The notes under the pieces: model-generated
Database searches by the model: none
The model's input: the letters and a program-made list of their open reading frames with translations, nothing else
Told to the model about the DNA's origin: nothing
Assembly: GCA_002104905.1 (NCBI GenBank)
Contig: MCFE01000454.1
Location: forward strand, 1 to 64,000
From: Basidiobolus meristosporus CBS 931.73
Taxonomy: Eukaryota; Basidiobolomycota; Basidiobolomycetes; Basidiobolales; Basidiobolaceae
DNA length: 64,000 nucleotides
Direction of reading: 5' to 3'
Part shown: piece after piece, positions 1-11,694 of the stretch
Layout of the letters: each line of letters begins with the position of its first letter
Numbering within the stretch: the stretch's first letter is position 1
Made by a program: the position numbers and the translations under genes

Positions 1-29
1 AAAAAATGCCTACTGCTTCATTTCCCCTA

Positions 30-593
30 TGAAGATAATTTGATGCTGCTGGTGGATTCAATCTACACCAGCCATCAAGATCCCATCAGGAGACAATTAT
101 TTACACCAGCAGCTTGGAATTAACAACCATCTACATGATCTTATCACAGGATTACAACAGTGTTTGGCTAATTTTACTGCCAAATAAAGTTAAAAATATA
201 AAAGTGCTTTAGTGGTGTTTTGCAAAGGGTGGCATGGCATTGTTGCAGTCTTAGTGCACTCTGCAACTATTTGAGTAGATCTAACCTGCCAGTACATCCA
301 ATTGCCCTATTTGGCAAAAAGCTTGACAGTATTTTGATGGTCTCATTGCAAGCCTGTACTGGCATTATCATAGCAGTATGGCAGCTTACGGCTAGTTCTG
401 CATAGTGCTACTGTACAAATTTACCAAATGGTATTTCCTTTTTCTACCCCCTTGCGCAATTCATAAAATCCACTGTAATATTTGCTTACCCACTACTACC
501 TGTGTATTCTACATATAAATCAAATCTAAAAACTCTATGGCCTCCTGCTTGCCAACCTCTACAAGCATGCACACCTGCCACAATGCACTATAG
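30..593. repeat. R1 dispersed repeat, copy 1 (LTR-like)
   Basis: First of four copies of a roughly 530-570 bp repeat. It runs from an AATTTG-rich left edge to a right edge at ACCTGCCACAATGCA and shares long blocks with 594-1120, 5733-6313 and the inverted copy at 17925-18352, for example GCAGTCTTAGTGCACT and TTTCCTTTTTCTACC. It lies head to tail with the next copy. No coding potential is seen. Read on the minus strand the unit begins TG and ends CA, as LTRs do. Confidence 0.7.
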
Positions 594-1120
594 AAATAAT
601 TTGGTCACACAGGTGGATCTAATCTAGATCAGCTGTCAAAATCCTGTCAGGAGACTGCTCTATTGTCAGCAGCTTGGAATTAATGACCAACTATATGATC
701 TTGTGATGCAATCACCATGCCATTTTGCTAATTTTATAGCCAAATAAAGTCAATAAAATATAACAGTGTTTGTTCATTGTCTTGCCAACAGTGGCATGGC
801 ATGGCTACAGTCTTAGTGCACTTAGCAACTATTTGAGTGGATCCAACCAGCCAATACACCCAATTGCCTTATATGGCAAAAAGCATGTTGCTGTTTTGAT
901 GGCCTCTTTGTGAGGCTCTGATGGCATTATCATGGCAGTATGGCAGCCTACAGCTAGTTCTGTACAATGCTACTGTGCCACTTTACCAAATGATATTTCC
1001 TTTTTCTACCTCCCCTTGCGCAATTCATATATTCCACTGTAGAGTTGCCCCTCTTTATTTGCTTACCCACTGCTACCTTGCGTACTCCACATATAGTTTG
1101 AATTGAAATACACTATGGCC
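594..1120. repeat. R1 dispersed repeat, copy 2; candidate 3' LTR of the Gypsy remnant
   Basis: Direct repeat of 30-593 and of 5733-6313, roughly a quarter diverged by eye. It lies about 200 bp beyond the integrase end of the minus-strand Gypsy remnant, where a 3' LTR would be expected. The right edge is truncated: the family sequence stops after CTATGGCCTG and becomes unrelated. The same repeat also abuts a Tnp2 copy elsewhere, so calling it the LTR is an inference. Confidence 0.55.
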
Positions 1121-1323
1121 TGTTACAAGTCTTGGAATAAGAGTTGTAGAGGATTAGGGAGTTTTGCTAGTATTGTATTCATCAAAACTTGAACTGATTA
1201 TGATTGAGGTTCCAGCAGCTCCATATACACATTTTGCCAGATCAATTGCTGACTAATTGTATTTCCAAATGTAGGCTGTGGCTAATGACTCATTTGATTG
1301 CATCATCATCACCCAATAAGGTC

Positions 1324-1638
1324 CTACTCAATATATCTTCTCCCATACTCCAGTTGAGAGTGTTCTCCTGAATCTCCTCTCTTGTTATACCAATATCCTG
1401 ATGGTTCAGTATTGTCAGCAAGTCTTGCAAGATTGAATCTGTCTCTATAAACTAAGTCTTCCCAGATATTACCTTTTTTGACTACTAGTTGGTAAGTTGC
1501 AAATGGGCATTTTCTGATGATCTTGAGAGGTCCTGTCCATTGTGGTTCAAACTTCTTGCATGTGATGATTCTCACCAATACAAAGTTCCCAACTGTCAAC
1601 ACCTCTGGTGATTTAGTCTTCTCAAATCTCTGCTTCAC
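1324..1638 (-). pseudogene. Gypsy integrase C-terminal domain (fragment)
   Basis: A 104-codon open stretch reading VGNFVLVR, then FEPQWTGPLKIIRKCPF and YQLV, then VYRDRFNLA. This is the usual barrel at the end of Gypsy integrases (VGDxVLVR, PKWxGPFxI, HRDRLK). Only about 176 bp separate it from the zinc domain on the right, where a catalytic core of roughly 450 bp should lie, so most of the DDE core is deleted and the fragment cannot catalyse integration. Confidence 0.7.
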
Positions 1639-1815
1639 TTTTTCTGCACTCTGAGATACTTTAGCCTGTGCCTCTTGATGACTTTGTTCTAGTTACTGGT
1701 ATCTACTTGGCTGACTGAGTTCATCTTCTAAGGCATCTGTAAGCCTTAGTAGTGTGTCATCTCCTGAAATCCTTGGTTCACATCCATACACTGAGTAAAA
1801 TGACAATTGGTTGAT

Positions 1816-2280
1816 TTAGCAGTGTGGGCATGTTTTCACCAGCTTCTGAATATCTTGTTTCATTTTGGGCCACCATGCTCTGGCTTTCATAAGGCTATGG
1901 GTTCCTTCAATTCCAAGATGCCCATATCCACTGCATAGCTTATTCATTATATCTAGTTGTGCAGCATAAGTGCAATAGGCAAAAAGGCTTCCATCAACCA
2001 TTTGGCTGAGTGTTTCATCCTGTACTACAGATTTGCTGGCTTCATACTGGACTATCTTTTTGATCTCTTCATCCACCTTATTAGGAATGGATTGGTCCCC
2101 AAGTACATTAGTGATAGGCTAGGTCAATCTGATTGATAAATCAAGTTGAGTTGGGCAACTTGTTCTAGTCTTGATAAAGCATCAGTAACCATGTTGTTTT
2201 TCCCAGGGCAGTAGACAATCTCCAAGTCAAATTGCTGAATGTATTCACTCCATCTTGTCATTCTTCAGGATAGAACCTTG
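1816..2280 (-). pseudogene. Gypsy RNase H end plus integrase zinc-binding domain (fragment)
   Basis: At 2130-2280 the minus strand encodes an RNase H end (MFTHKVLS, stop, RMTRWSEYIQQFDLEIVYCPG, then KNNMVTDALSRLEQ). This is followed at 1816-2076 by an HHCC-type integrase zinc domain (GHLGIEGTHSLMKARAWWP, KLVKTCPHC). At least one in-frame stop and a frame change separate them. The left edge drops abruptly into the integrase C-terminus, consistent with deletion of the core. The order matches Ty3/Gypsy pol. Confidence 0.7.
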
Positions 2281-2315
2281 TGAGTAAACATATAATTGAG
2301 TGTGGTATTGTAGTG

Positions 2316-3380
2316 GGGTCACAGTGACACCTACTGACAGACATTCTCAATCCCATATATTCAACTTGCTTACTTTTCTACTACCCTTGTATCATTTTTA
2401 TCCTATTTGTCTTACTTGATCAGTAATTTCCCATAAGCTGGCCAACTATCACACCTGCTTGTGTTATTGCCTTAGTTATCCCTCACTTTATGTAAGATCA
2501 CTTGATGTAAGTGCCTCTATATTAGGCAAGTACCCATGCCTGTACCTGTAGCACATGACCAAACTGTGACACCATCCCTACCATTTTCACCCCATATATG
2601 GTACCCTAATGTAACACAGGTTTCAGAATATTAATCCCTGATTGGTTGGGTTTGCTGTGCTGTTTAGAACCTTCTGGCACCTACATAGAACATTCTTAGC
2701 TCATTCTGAGGTCATTAAGTTTCTATCTTGACCACCAGAACTTTCTGGAACACCATGATTAGTACTCACTTTGCCAGTGAGAAAAGTATATAAGGAGGGG
2801 CAATCCCTTAACAATACATCATCATCCCTTTTATCACTATACCAACTTGTTAATTGGTGTGATTACTGCTGCCTACTGCTACCTGAACTTCCACCTGCAG
2901 ATCACAGGACACTCCCTGGTAACCACACTGACAGCCAACTGACCATGGAGGCACTACCTGTGAGGAATACCTACAGTAGGTATCTTTTATTATATTTGAT
3001 TTTTTCCCAAGTTTGTTCTTGTACAGGCAAAGATGCTTTTCTGTCTTTGTGACTATTGACCACAGCTGTATTCTTATCAAGTCCTTGCTGGTGGAGTGTA
3101 GAGTTGTTTTGACTTTAGAAGCCTTAGTACATTGTCATCTCAAAGGATGCTGAGCCCAGCACATACTTTTGTTAAGAAACCAACTGAGTTGGGGATTGTA
3201 GCTCAATAGCTTTCCCTTGACAAGCTTGTGGCTCTATTGCTCTTCACATTAGATTAGAGACAGAACTCAAGTATTCCTAGCAAACTTTTGCCAGAGGTTA
3301 TTGCACCCCGTGAGCACCCCACACACAAAACACTTGAGCAGTGTTCAGTTTATCACTCCCTTGAATTTATATACCACCAC
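2316..3380. other. Foreign ~1-kb insert inside the Gypsy RNase H region
   Basis: RNase H coding similarity stops at about 2316 on the left and about 3380 on the right, and the 1.06 kb between is unrelated. Its ends look like short inverted repeats: TGTAGTGG on the plus strand at the left and TGTGGTGG read inward from the right. A TATATAAGGAGGGG motif near 2788 resembles a promoter. A solo LTR of another retroelement is a reasonable guess. About 100 RNase H codons are also missing, so this is not a simple clean insertion, and no clear target duplication was found. Confidence 0.45.
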
Positions 3381-3447
3381 AGCATCTGAAAGGCAGTCTT
3401 ACAGGCTATGTCCCAATTCATGGTGTTGACTTTGTTGAGAATATCTG

Positions 3448-4083
3448 TTAAAGGGGTGCAATACTTGCAAAGCACTTGACAAATCCCTCATAATAGGAAA
3501 CTATTCCAATGAATGATCTGAGTTTTGATATGCTATGGGACTGCTTCAGATTCTTGATGACCTCAATCTTCTTGGGGTTTAAGGTCACTCCTGTGCTGGT
3601 CTCTATGTCTCCCATATATTCAAAATGTTTTCTCAAGAATTCACATTTTGCTAGCTTGCTGTACAGCTTATTGTCTCTTTGCTTCTTCAAGACCTTTTCA
3701 ATGTGCACCTAGTGTTTCTCTTCTGTCTTGCTGTATATCAACATGTTATCTAGGTAGATTAGCACAAACCTGTCTAAGTATTCCTGGATGACAGTTTGCA
3801 TCAAGGTCATGAATGTTGCCAGGGCATTGGTAAGGCCAAAACTCATGACTAAGTACTTGTAATGTCCATATATGGTCCTGAATGCTGTTTTAGGGATGTC
3901 TTCTGGTTTCACTCTAATCTGGTTGTATGCTGATATGAGGTCAGTCTTGCTGAATATGATAGCTCCATTAAGTTGGTCCAAAAGCTCATCAATCCAAGGT
4001 ATGGGGTACTTATTCTTCATGGTAACTGAGTTGAGGGCTCTGTATTCAATGCATATCCCAAGTGTTCCATCCTTCTTTTTCAT
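3448..4083 (-). pseudogene. Gypsy reverse transcriptase (degenerate)
   Basis: Two adjacent minus-strand stretches (4083-3709 and 3708-3448), split by a stop, encode a recognisable Gypsy [69 protein letters not shown], then the region after the catalytic box (LAKCEFL, YMGDIETSTGVTLNPKKIE, LRSFIGIVSYY). The catalytic box reads YLDN instead of Y-x-D-D, so one of the two metal-binding aspartates is lost. This is a dead copy. Confidence 0.85.
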
Positions 4084-4302
4084 AAAAAGTACTTGTGCTC
4101 CCTAAGGTGACTTGCTGGATCTGATATATCCTTGCTTCAATAGCTGATACATTTGTCTCTTCATCTCTTCTAACTCCAGTGGACTCACTATGTAAGGTGT
4201 CTTACTCACTGAGGGGGCTATCTCATATGTCAATGGCATGATCCACCTTTCTGACTAGGGGTAGGCTTACAAATTCATCTGGAAACACGGCTCAATATTC
4301 CT

Positions 4303-5665
4303 TCAAAACAGTCTGGACCTTCTGGGATGCTGTAGTGTAGGAATCCACCTGTAATACCACCATGAGGAACATCTGGGTACATTCTCTGAGTGCTGTACAG
4401 AATGTGTCTTGCTAAGCTCACTTGTTTCACACATATTGGAATTGATCAGGTTGAAATCTAGTCTGGCAGGTATTAGCTCATAAGTCTTGTTGTCCTTCAG
4501 GTTCTGAGTAGCATGGGTTCTCCAGTTAACTGATGAATTACAACAAAATAGCCAGGTTTTTCCAAGTGCAATGTCAAATTTGCAGGTCCCAAATATATTG
4601 ACTTGTAGGCCTTCTTCATAGTCCTTGATCTTCATTCTTACTGACTGAGTAATATGGCTTATTATGCAAGAGTTCCCATCTGCTGTCAAGACTGAAGTTC
4701 ATTTGGTGGGTTCCAAATTGATTCCAGCTTTCAAGGCTGATTGCTCTGACATTTACTTGTGGAATACTCCTCAGTTAATCATGATCTTAGCAGGTACTCA
4801 ATTTGTTACTTCATTCAAGTTAAATAGCTTTCCTGAGTTTGAAGTCATTTGGGATAGGTATTCTTCCATCATATGGAATGTGAGTTCTGAGCTTTCTCCA
4901 AGATCATCCTCTGTATTACTATGCTCAAGGGCTTCAATATAGCTGAGGGTTCTTGATGGCCGGTGTCCATTTCTTCTCTGAGGGCAGTACTTTTCAATAT
5001 GTTCTTTCTGGTGGTAATTAAACAAAGTCCTTTCTTCCTACATCCTTCTGAGGTAGTATTCTACTGTATAGCATCTATTTCCATTGGCACTGCTTCTAAT
5101 TGTCTTCTTTCATAGGGATTGTAGCCTCTCTGATTAGTCATTGTGGGCTGTCCAGCTGCAAACATAGCTGAGCCATAGTCAATGGCAATATTGATGGCTT
5201 CTTTAATAGTCTGATGTGTCAAGGAACTCACTTCCTTACAAGTTCTTTCCTTCAACCTGCAAATAAAGTATTCAACTTGGTCTAGGGGGTTTATTTGTTT
5301 GATTTATCCACATAGACACCTATATTCATAGATGTACTATTAAACCAATCCTGTCTGTCTCATTTTCTTGAACATCCTTCTTAGTAGTGTCTGCTGGCAT
5401 GGGAGTTCAAGAGTATCCTGAATTTCCAACACAAACTCATCCCAGGTAGAGATTGTAGAGCATCCTGTTATAGTGGCTGACCTGATCTTGCTACGGTACC
5501 ACTGTAAAGCTGCATAATGTAACTTGCTTTCTAGGGCAACTCCCTTAGGCTTAAAAGCTTCTTCAATCAGTAAGAGTCAAGTTCCCAGGTTTTGATTGGC
5601 TCTACCATAATACAAGTTGACCTTCACACTAAAGTGGTTTTGCTTTCTCTGGGCCATGGTAGTCA
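4303..5665 (-). pseudogene. Gypsy gag and aspartic-protease region (degenerate)
   Basis: The minus strand from an ATG at about 5665 reads MTTMAQRKQNHFSVKVNLYY, then blocks typical of retrotransposon gag (KLHYAALQWYRSKIRSAT, TWDEFVLEIQDTLEL). Near 5025-4970 comes a damaged zinc knuckle (FNYHQKEHIEKYCPQ; two of the usual C-C-H-C ligands are absent). Bases 4303-4689 follow with a retropepsin-like section. Frames change several times and stops are common, so no complete protein can be read. Confidence 0.6.
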
Positions 5666-5732
5666 TTCATTGTTGCTGCTGGCTTAGGATCTAGAGTAAC
5701 TGTTGCTGCTGGGCCAGGATTTCCCTATGCAA

Positions 5733-6313
5733 AATAATTTGGTCCCATAGGTGGATCTGATCCTAATCAGCTGTCAGGATCCCATTAAGAGACTGTCACA
5801 ATACCAGCAGCCTAGAATTAGTGACCCTTTTAACAATTGTATGACAGATAATAACAGCTTTTTGCTAGTTTTACTACCAAATAAAGTGATAAAACTTGAC
5901 AAGATTAGGTTGTTGCTGTGACAATAATTGCATGGTATTGTTGCGGTCTTATTGCACTCTACCACTATTGTGAATGGATCCAACTGACCAGGACATCTAA
6001 TTGCCTTATATGGCCAGAAACTTGATGGTATTTCAGCAAGCTCATAGTCAGACTCTGATGGCATTATACTGGCAGTGTGGTGGCCTACAGCTGGTTCTGT
6101 ATAGTGCTGTCATACCAATTTACCAAGTGGTATTTCCTTTTTCTACCTTCTCTTGGGTAATTCATATATTCCACTGTGGAATCACCCCTCTGTATTTGCT
6201 TGACCATTGCTACCTTGGGTATGCCACATGTAGTTTGAATCAATAAAGACTATGGCCTCCTGTTTACTAACCTCTACAAATGTGCACACCTGCCATAATT
6301 GACATACTTCTAT
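5733..6313. repeat. R1 dispersed repeat, copy 3; candidate 5' LTR of the Gypsy remnant
   Basis: Direct repeat of 594-1120. The left edge (AAATAATTTGGTCC) is about 70 bp from the gag ATG and the right edge (CACCTGCCATAATTGACA) borders the 3' end of Tnp2 copy A. The same junction between R1 and a Tnp2 3' end recurs, inverted, at 17925. R1 was therefore already next to this Tnp2 sequence before the segment was duplicated. Confidence 0.6.
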
Positions 6314-7042
6314 CACCTCAACTAAACAGCTTTTTAGTGTAATACTTGCAAAGTTGCCATATACCTTTTACTGCTGGCAGCATATAGGTGTTGCAAATAT
6401 ATGCTTGGTTGTTGCCACTTCTGCCACAAATACCTCCTGAAAATTGGCAAAGAACTTCTTGGTATTTAGCCAATATATTCCTTCTCCCTGCTGGACTCTA
6501 GTCCCCCTTCTAGGAGTGCTCTGGCTCCTATCTGTGTGAATTCCATACTGAATGATGTAGAAGTTGGCTTGTGATCAAGAGAAACATGGCACACCTTGGT
6601 AGAGTTTTCCTAGTAAATATTAGTTGCTTGTTGCACCCAACCCAACTTTGCATTACTTAACAGATTACCCAAGCATTGGGGCTGCTTAGCTTCTTAATGC
6701 CATAGACATAGGTGTCTTCATGTGTACATTTAATCTCAGTATTTTCCAACTCTTCCTGGCTGTCCTGCATGTGCCAACACATTACATCCATGATGGACTT
6801 GAAGGTAATATTCTTGATGAAATTGGGGTATAATAGTACCTGCAACTTGACTTGTCTTCCTATCCCCCATGCATCTGCTCCATAGGAAACTCCCAAAGGG
6901 TGAAGCAAGGCCAATATTCTCCACACACTGTGCAAGTTGGAGTAGAGAATGGATACAGTAGCAGCAAAGATCTACATGTTCAGCTTATGTTTGTAGTATA
7001 GCTGCTCAAATCCCATCACAAACTCCTTGCACAACTGCTGTA
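6314..7042 (-). pseudogene. Tnp2-type transposon copy A, 3' (C-terminal) half
   Basis: Minus-strand sequence matching the C-terminal part of Tnp2 copies B (17160-17925) and C (21400-21780). The readable block includes CMGDRKTSQVAGTIIPQFHQ and GCNVLAHAGQPGRVGKY in one frame. It is continuous with the N-terminal half at 10331-11694 once the Harbinger-like element at 7046-10327 is removed: at this site copies B and C run uninterrupted. Multiple stops make it non-functional. Confidence 0.7.
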
Positions 7043-7189
7043 AATAGACTAGTTCTGTTGGATAGTGTCACATAGTGCCAGCCTGTTTATGGTGCCAGAT
7101 TGATCTGGCACTCTACAGCACTATCTGGCACTATAATTTCTACCATGATGCCAGTGGTATGATACAGATACTGGTAATTTTACTCAATC

Positions 7190-7879
7190 TTACTTTTGTT
7201 GCTCAGAATAGTGCTTTCCTTGGTTTGTTTGCTCTTCATAATGCTCCAGACACATTTCTCTCAGTGGATGTTTTCTTGTAAGAACATACTGTGCATTAAT
7301 AAGTATGTTAACTATTTTACCTATTTGGCTGTTTTCTCCTATATATGACTTTCCTCTGTATTTACCTGCCAATATGCTGAATCTCTTCAGATATCCAAAT
7401 GTGTGCTCTACCCTCACTCTGAAATGATTAAATATCTCATTGTAGAGCTTCTGCTTCCTGCTAAGCACACCATTCCTTGGCTTCCTATAAGCTGGAATAC
7501 ATCCTAATCTCTGACAATCCTCTCCTATATAAGCTAAGTCTGCCATACATTTCTCCCCTCTACTGAGTTCTGGATGATTCTCTACCCAGGGTGCTTTGTC
7601 ATGCCTACTTCCAGCAAATGGCCCACTAAATCAGATGATGTTACCCTCAATGTCAGGCAGTGCTTGAAACTTCACATAGTGTGCCTTGTACTTGCCAGAA
7701 TAAAAGTGCCACTGCCCTCTAGAAGGTCTGTTAATCCTCACTGGGAAGGTATCCAAAATACTCCTGATATGGAACCTGTTGCTGAACACTCTGGGATATG
7801 GAAGTCTATTGGAGCTTCTGAACCTAGTATTCCAAGCTTGCTCTAAGTTATTCATACCCTCTGCAAGGTGGCTCTCCAT
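7190..7879 (-). pseudogene. Harbinger-type transposase (DDE_Tnp_4 superfamily), degenerate
   Basis: The minus-strand reading resembles DDE_Tnp_4 endonucleases. A first part (7879-7631) has INRPSRGQWHFYSGKYKAHY and VKFQALPDIEGNII. After a stop come FSGPFAGSRHDKAPWVE, LAYIGEDCQRLGC, PAYRKPRNGVLSRKQKLYN and FRVRVEHTFGYLKRF. Candidate catalytic residues are an Asp in ILDTFP, the Asp of GSRHDKAP and the Glu of RVRVEHTFG. The frame is interrupted between 7546 and 7631, and the N-terminal HTH part further right is not intact. It is the likely source of transposition activity for the foldback elements that share its termini, but it is now inactive. Confidence 0.7.
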
Positions 7880-8540
7880 TGCTGTCAGCTGGGAATGAAA
7901 GCTTCTAGGACTTTTGTTGCCATGGATGGTGGGATGAAACCTTGTAGGGCAATAGTTCTTGTAATAGCAGAGAAGCTTAACAAGGGATCTCTTTGAGTAG
8001 ATTGGGGTTCATGGTCCACAGTACTTGATATATATCTCCTCTAGTGTGTCAAAAGGAAATCCAGTGTTAGTGATGTATCCCATCATTATGTTGCAAAAAT
8101 CATCCGCAAACAATGCCTTGGTACTTTTATTGATGCTTTAATCATAGGTCTATAATCAAATAGGAAATCTGCAATTGATGTGATCTGATCCGTGTCAATG
8201 TGATCCAAGATGCATCATGTATAATATATGGAAAATTCAACAATCACATTAGTTTTCATATAAATTTCATATAAGACCAGGTTGATGCCAATATACTGCT
8301 GCATAAGTATCCAAATCCAATGCTATGGTCCCCATACCAAGCCTCAACTCATCTTTAGTACAACCCAGACAAAACCCATCCCCCAGCTCACAAGCGCGGT
8401 CTGGACCGGAAAAGTCAATGTTGGATCCATTTGAGTTCTTGCCAAATGATTTTAGTATGGCCCAAGTGTCTGTGATGAGCCTTCATACAGATATTTGGGC
8501 ACTACTGATTAATCTAGCAGAACTAGATACCTCACAGAGT

Positions 8541-9585
8541 TGACAAAGATGGAAGAATTTGAGTAGAAAGCTGTGGTATGAGTTCTACATCAAGATGCCA
8601 GCCAATGTATGTAAGAAGATATATAACAAGACAAGTATTGAAATCAAGAAGGAGCTGAGAGTGAGGGGATTTGACAAAGAAGCCATGCAGGAACAATTTT
8701 GCACGTAATTTGCACAATATGGGCTGGATGCATCTGTTTGTGCCTCAACTTTGGGAACCAAAGAGATCTTGAATGAGTTTTTGCCTCAAATGACTAATGT
8801 ACTACATGATATATTAGTAGAGCTAAGTGGCTTCCAAGAGCAATATACACAGGACTCATCCAGGCAACAGCTCCAAAGTATCAGACAGAGGGTAAGAGAA
8901 TACCTTGAGGAATCAGATGGTGAGCTTCAGGAGGAAGAATTCAGACCGCAAGCAACATTGCCCAGATTGCGCCAGCATGCCTTGCTGGATTCCCTACCAT
9001 CTCTTACAGCCACAGTGTGCTGGCGCATGTCAGTCCAGACCACGCCAACACCCTTTACCAGAACGCCGCACATCAAGTCAACGCACATTGAGTCAACGCA
9101 CATTGACCCAACACACGCTTCAGAGCAAAACTACAAGAACTTGCCAAACTGCTCATTTAGATACAAGTTCATTGGAGCAGACTGAGTTGCGTCAACATGC
9201 AGCATCACATCAAACTCAGCCAAGGGCCATCTCAACGTGTCAAGGCGCACCTGCGTGTGCCATTTTGCCTGATCATCAGCAAGTTACTTCTGGTGAACTG
9301 ACTGATGATGACCAACATGAAGTGCCTCAACCACTGGAGCCCTTGGCAAGTAAAAGAACGCGTCATTGTGTGGCACTACAGGCTGGTTCAGTTGGTTCAG
9401 TTGGAGCAATTCAGCGTGGCCAAGCTGCAGCATTGCACTCATCAACTAGGAGGCAAAATACTGACTACAAATACACAAGTAGCCAAGATGATAGTCAGCC
9501 AGGAAGTAGTATAGGTGTGCAAAGTGAGTCACTACCAAATGCTTCAGTAGTAATCCCTGTGAGAAAAAAACCCAGGAGAAGATGA
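8541..9585 (+). pseudogene. Second ORF of the Harbinger-like element (accessory protein), frameshifted
   Basis: Open reading on the plus strand, opposite to the transposase. An N-terminal helical part (WYEFYIKMPANVCKKIYN, EIKKELRVRGF) is interrupted by one stop at about 8707, then continues through a glutamine/glutamate-rich stretch (IRQRVREYLEESDGE). A different frame takes over between about 9050 and 9180 and ends at 9585 in the basic tail RKKPRRR. The break lies near an imperfect 15-bp tandem repeat (about 9066-9112; ACGCACATTGAGTCA). PIF/Harbinger elements usually carry a Myb/SANT-like second protein; that domain was not recognised here, so the role is inferred from position. Confidence 0.45.
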
Positions 9586-10330
9586 TGCAATTGCTTTGAA
9601 TTGCTCAGATTTGTAATGATCCTGACAACCATTTTTTTTGCAATTCAAATCAAGCCATCACATATCAGTGATCATCAAATTTTTGATATAACTAATATCA
9701 AGGTTGTCTCACATTTGAGACAGAACCTCTATAAATAAACACCCTGCATATATATATGTCATCTGTAATACCAGTGCAGCTATTGGATCTGTTTTGCACC
9801 TACACAATTGCTTGCTTGCTAGCTATGTCACCTTGTCCAATCACTAGGATCAGGGACTTACTTGCACAATGGGCAAAATGGGATATTTGATAGCAAATCA
9901 GGTAGCTTTTTTAGTAGTCTATGAGCCAATTGGGGGCTGCCAGCTTCAGGATACTTTTGGACCAATTAACCACTGAGATACCATCCAATTGGAGTGAGGG
10001 TAACCAAAATGGTAAGTATCAGTGTAGTTTATAGTGTGATACACATTTATTTCCATTTACATTAAAGAAACATATCCAAATACCAAATTTTACCTGCCAT
10101 AATATTGGTATCCAATTGCGCACGTGATGCAAACACTACAAGTTGGCGCAATCATCTGTGCCAACCTCATTGTGTCAGATTGTGACATAGTGTGCAAGAT
10201 TGTCCTGCATAGTGCAAAATTGTCCAAGAATGATCCTGCCTTCTTGTAGCTATAATATTGCACCCAATTGTTCTTTATGACCGCTGATTGCGCCGCGCAC
10301 CCTGGCACAGTACAATGGAACAAGTCTAAT

Positions 10331-11694
10331 GCATTAAGTTGGCATTGATGATCTGCGTCTGGATAAATATTCCTACAATGTCCACAGATGACTCCTGGTG
10401 CTTCCAATGTATTGTAAGTAGAAATGGCTTCAGAACACCACTTGAATAAATTCATATCCAGCTTATCCAGTCTGGGCATTTGTATTGTTGCATATGCATA
10501 TGAATATTGATTGGAGCCTGTGAAAAGTACATAGGGTAGTGGATTCTCTGTAATATCTTGCCAGTTCTTTCAAACTTCTCTGGTATCACAAATGGCTCAT
10601 TTAGCTTGAAATGCTCCATGCACATCTTAGTCATCAGTGTAGGGATATTGCTGAAAGGCAAATGCATTACTCCAGCATACCCTTAATCTTAAGTATCTGC
10701 AGCTTCTGATTGATTCCATATTCTGGCTAATGGGTTATAGCTTGCCAACTTTGCCGCAATTGCATGCTGACTTCTTTATATTCTCTCTGTGGAAGGATGA
10801 TGTTCTTAGTGCTAGTGTTTGGGTTATAATAATGTGTGTGAGTTATGCAGTAAGTCCCCTGGATCTCACTCATTTGACAGCAATACCATCCATTGTGCCT
10901 AGAAAAACCTGCTATTTTGCTGATGGCCGGGGTATCTCCAATGCAGATTATAATATGCGCTTTACATGATGGCCATTTACTGTTATCCTGCTGGAAAGCA
11001 TTCAAAATTCATCCTGCAATGGACACAGGTAGCTATCCAGGTTGGACAGTCATTTGGGCCCAGATACTAGTGAGACTACCATCAGATTATTGCTCTGATA
11101 CCATAAGATAGGTGGCAGATTCAGATTGATGAGAATCAGTGGCCAGTAGGATTTGCTGGAAGGGTACTTGTTTAATGAGAATCCATCAAGTGCTAAAGCA
11201 AAGGCATGGTCATACATACCCTCAAAGTAGCCCTTGCTTCTTAGCTGTTTGTAATGTTTGCCATTGTATATATATATATATAATGTCTCATTGCATATAG
11301 GAATTTGACCAGGCTCATATGTGTTATTGTTGTTACGGGAGATAGGCTCAGAATCTATCAGTGAGCCCTCTTTATCAGAGCTATCACTCTCCATGCCATA
11401 TACTGAAGGCTGAGGTGAGCCTAAAGGTGTCACAAACTCACCTGACTCAGTTTGTGCAAGGTGGCAAAGACAGCTATGTGCTAATATAGAAGTATCAACT
11501 GGCTGGCAAAATAATGTTGCTACAGACGTGACCAATGAATGGTCAAATATGACTTGGGTAGCAAAACACTGGCTGTGATCCTTGTAATACTCCCTATGCT
11601 CTCTGAGTGTTTCATGGCTGAGAGGCTTGCTGCAATAGCCACATGGTATTTTTTCTCTTCTCTTATAGTGTTGAGTCAAAGTAGTCTTGTCCAT
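10331..11694 (-). pseudogene. Tnp2-type transposase copy A, N-terminal half
   Basis: Starts at the ATG at 11692-11694 and reads 214 codons before a frameshift near 11050, then continues in changing frames to the Harbinger insertion at 10330. An N-terminal zinc-finger-like segment (CGYCSKPLSHETLREHREYY) is followed by the Tnp2 core: YDHAFALALDGFSLNKY, WPLILINLNLPPI, NLMVVSLVSGPK, GDTPAISKIAGFSRHNGWY. These match the transposase family Tnp2 (CACTA/EnSpm superfamily). Compared with copies B and C, about 0.8 kb is missing at 11267-11283, where a TATATATATATA run marks the deletion junction. Confidence 0.75.

Larger units (their letters stand above)
594..6313 (-). mobile_element. Ty3/Gypsy-type LTR retrotransposon remnant
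   Basis: Reading right to left on the minus strand the order is a candidate 5' LTR (5733-6313), gag (5665 to about 4800), an aspartic-protease region (about 4300-4700), reverse transcriptase (3448-4083), RNase H fragments, integrase zinc domain (1816-2076) and integrase C-terminus (1324-1638), then a candidate 3' LTR (594-1120). Pol with integrase after RT/RNase H is the Gypsy order. Every segment has stops, frameshifts or deletions, so the element is dead. The gag ATG lies about 70 bp inside the right repeat. No primer-binding site could be recognised. Confidence 0.75.
7046..10327. mobile_element. PIF/Harbinger-like DNA transposon inserted in Tnp2 copy A
   Basis: A 3,282-bp element. Left terminus AGACTAGTTCTGTTGG; right terminus, read inward on the minus strand, AGACTTGTTCCATTG. 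Both are flanked by AAT (7043-7045 and 10328-10330; ATT on the other strand), a 3-bp target duplication. It holds a DDE transposase (-) and a second ORF (+), the two-gene content usual for PIF/Harbinger. The insertion splits Tnp2 copy A; the uninterrupted site is seen at about 21401-21412 in copy C. The family normally uses TTA/TAA targets, so ATT is slightly unusual. Confidence 0.75.
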
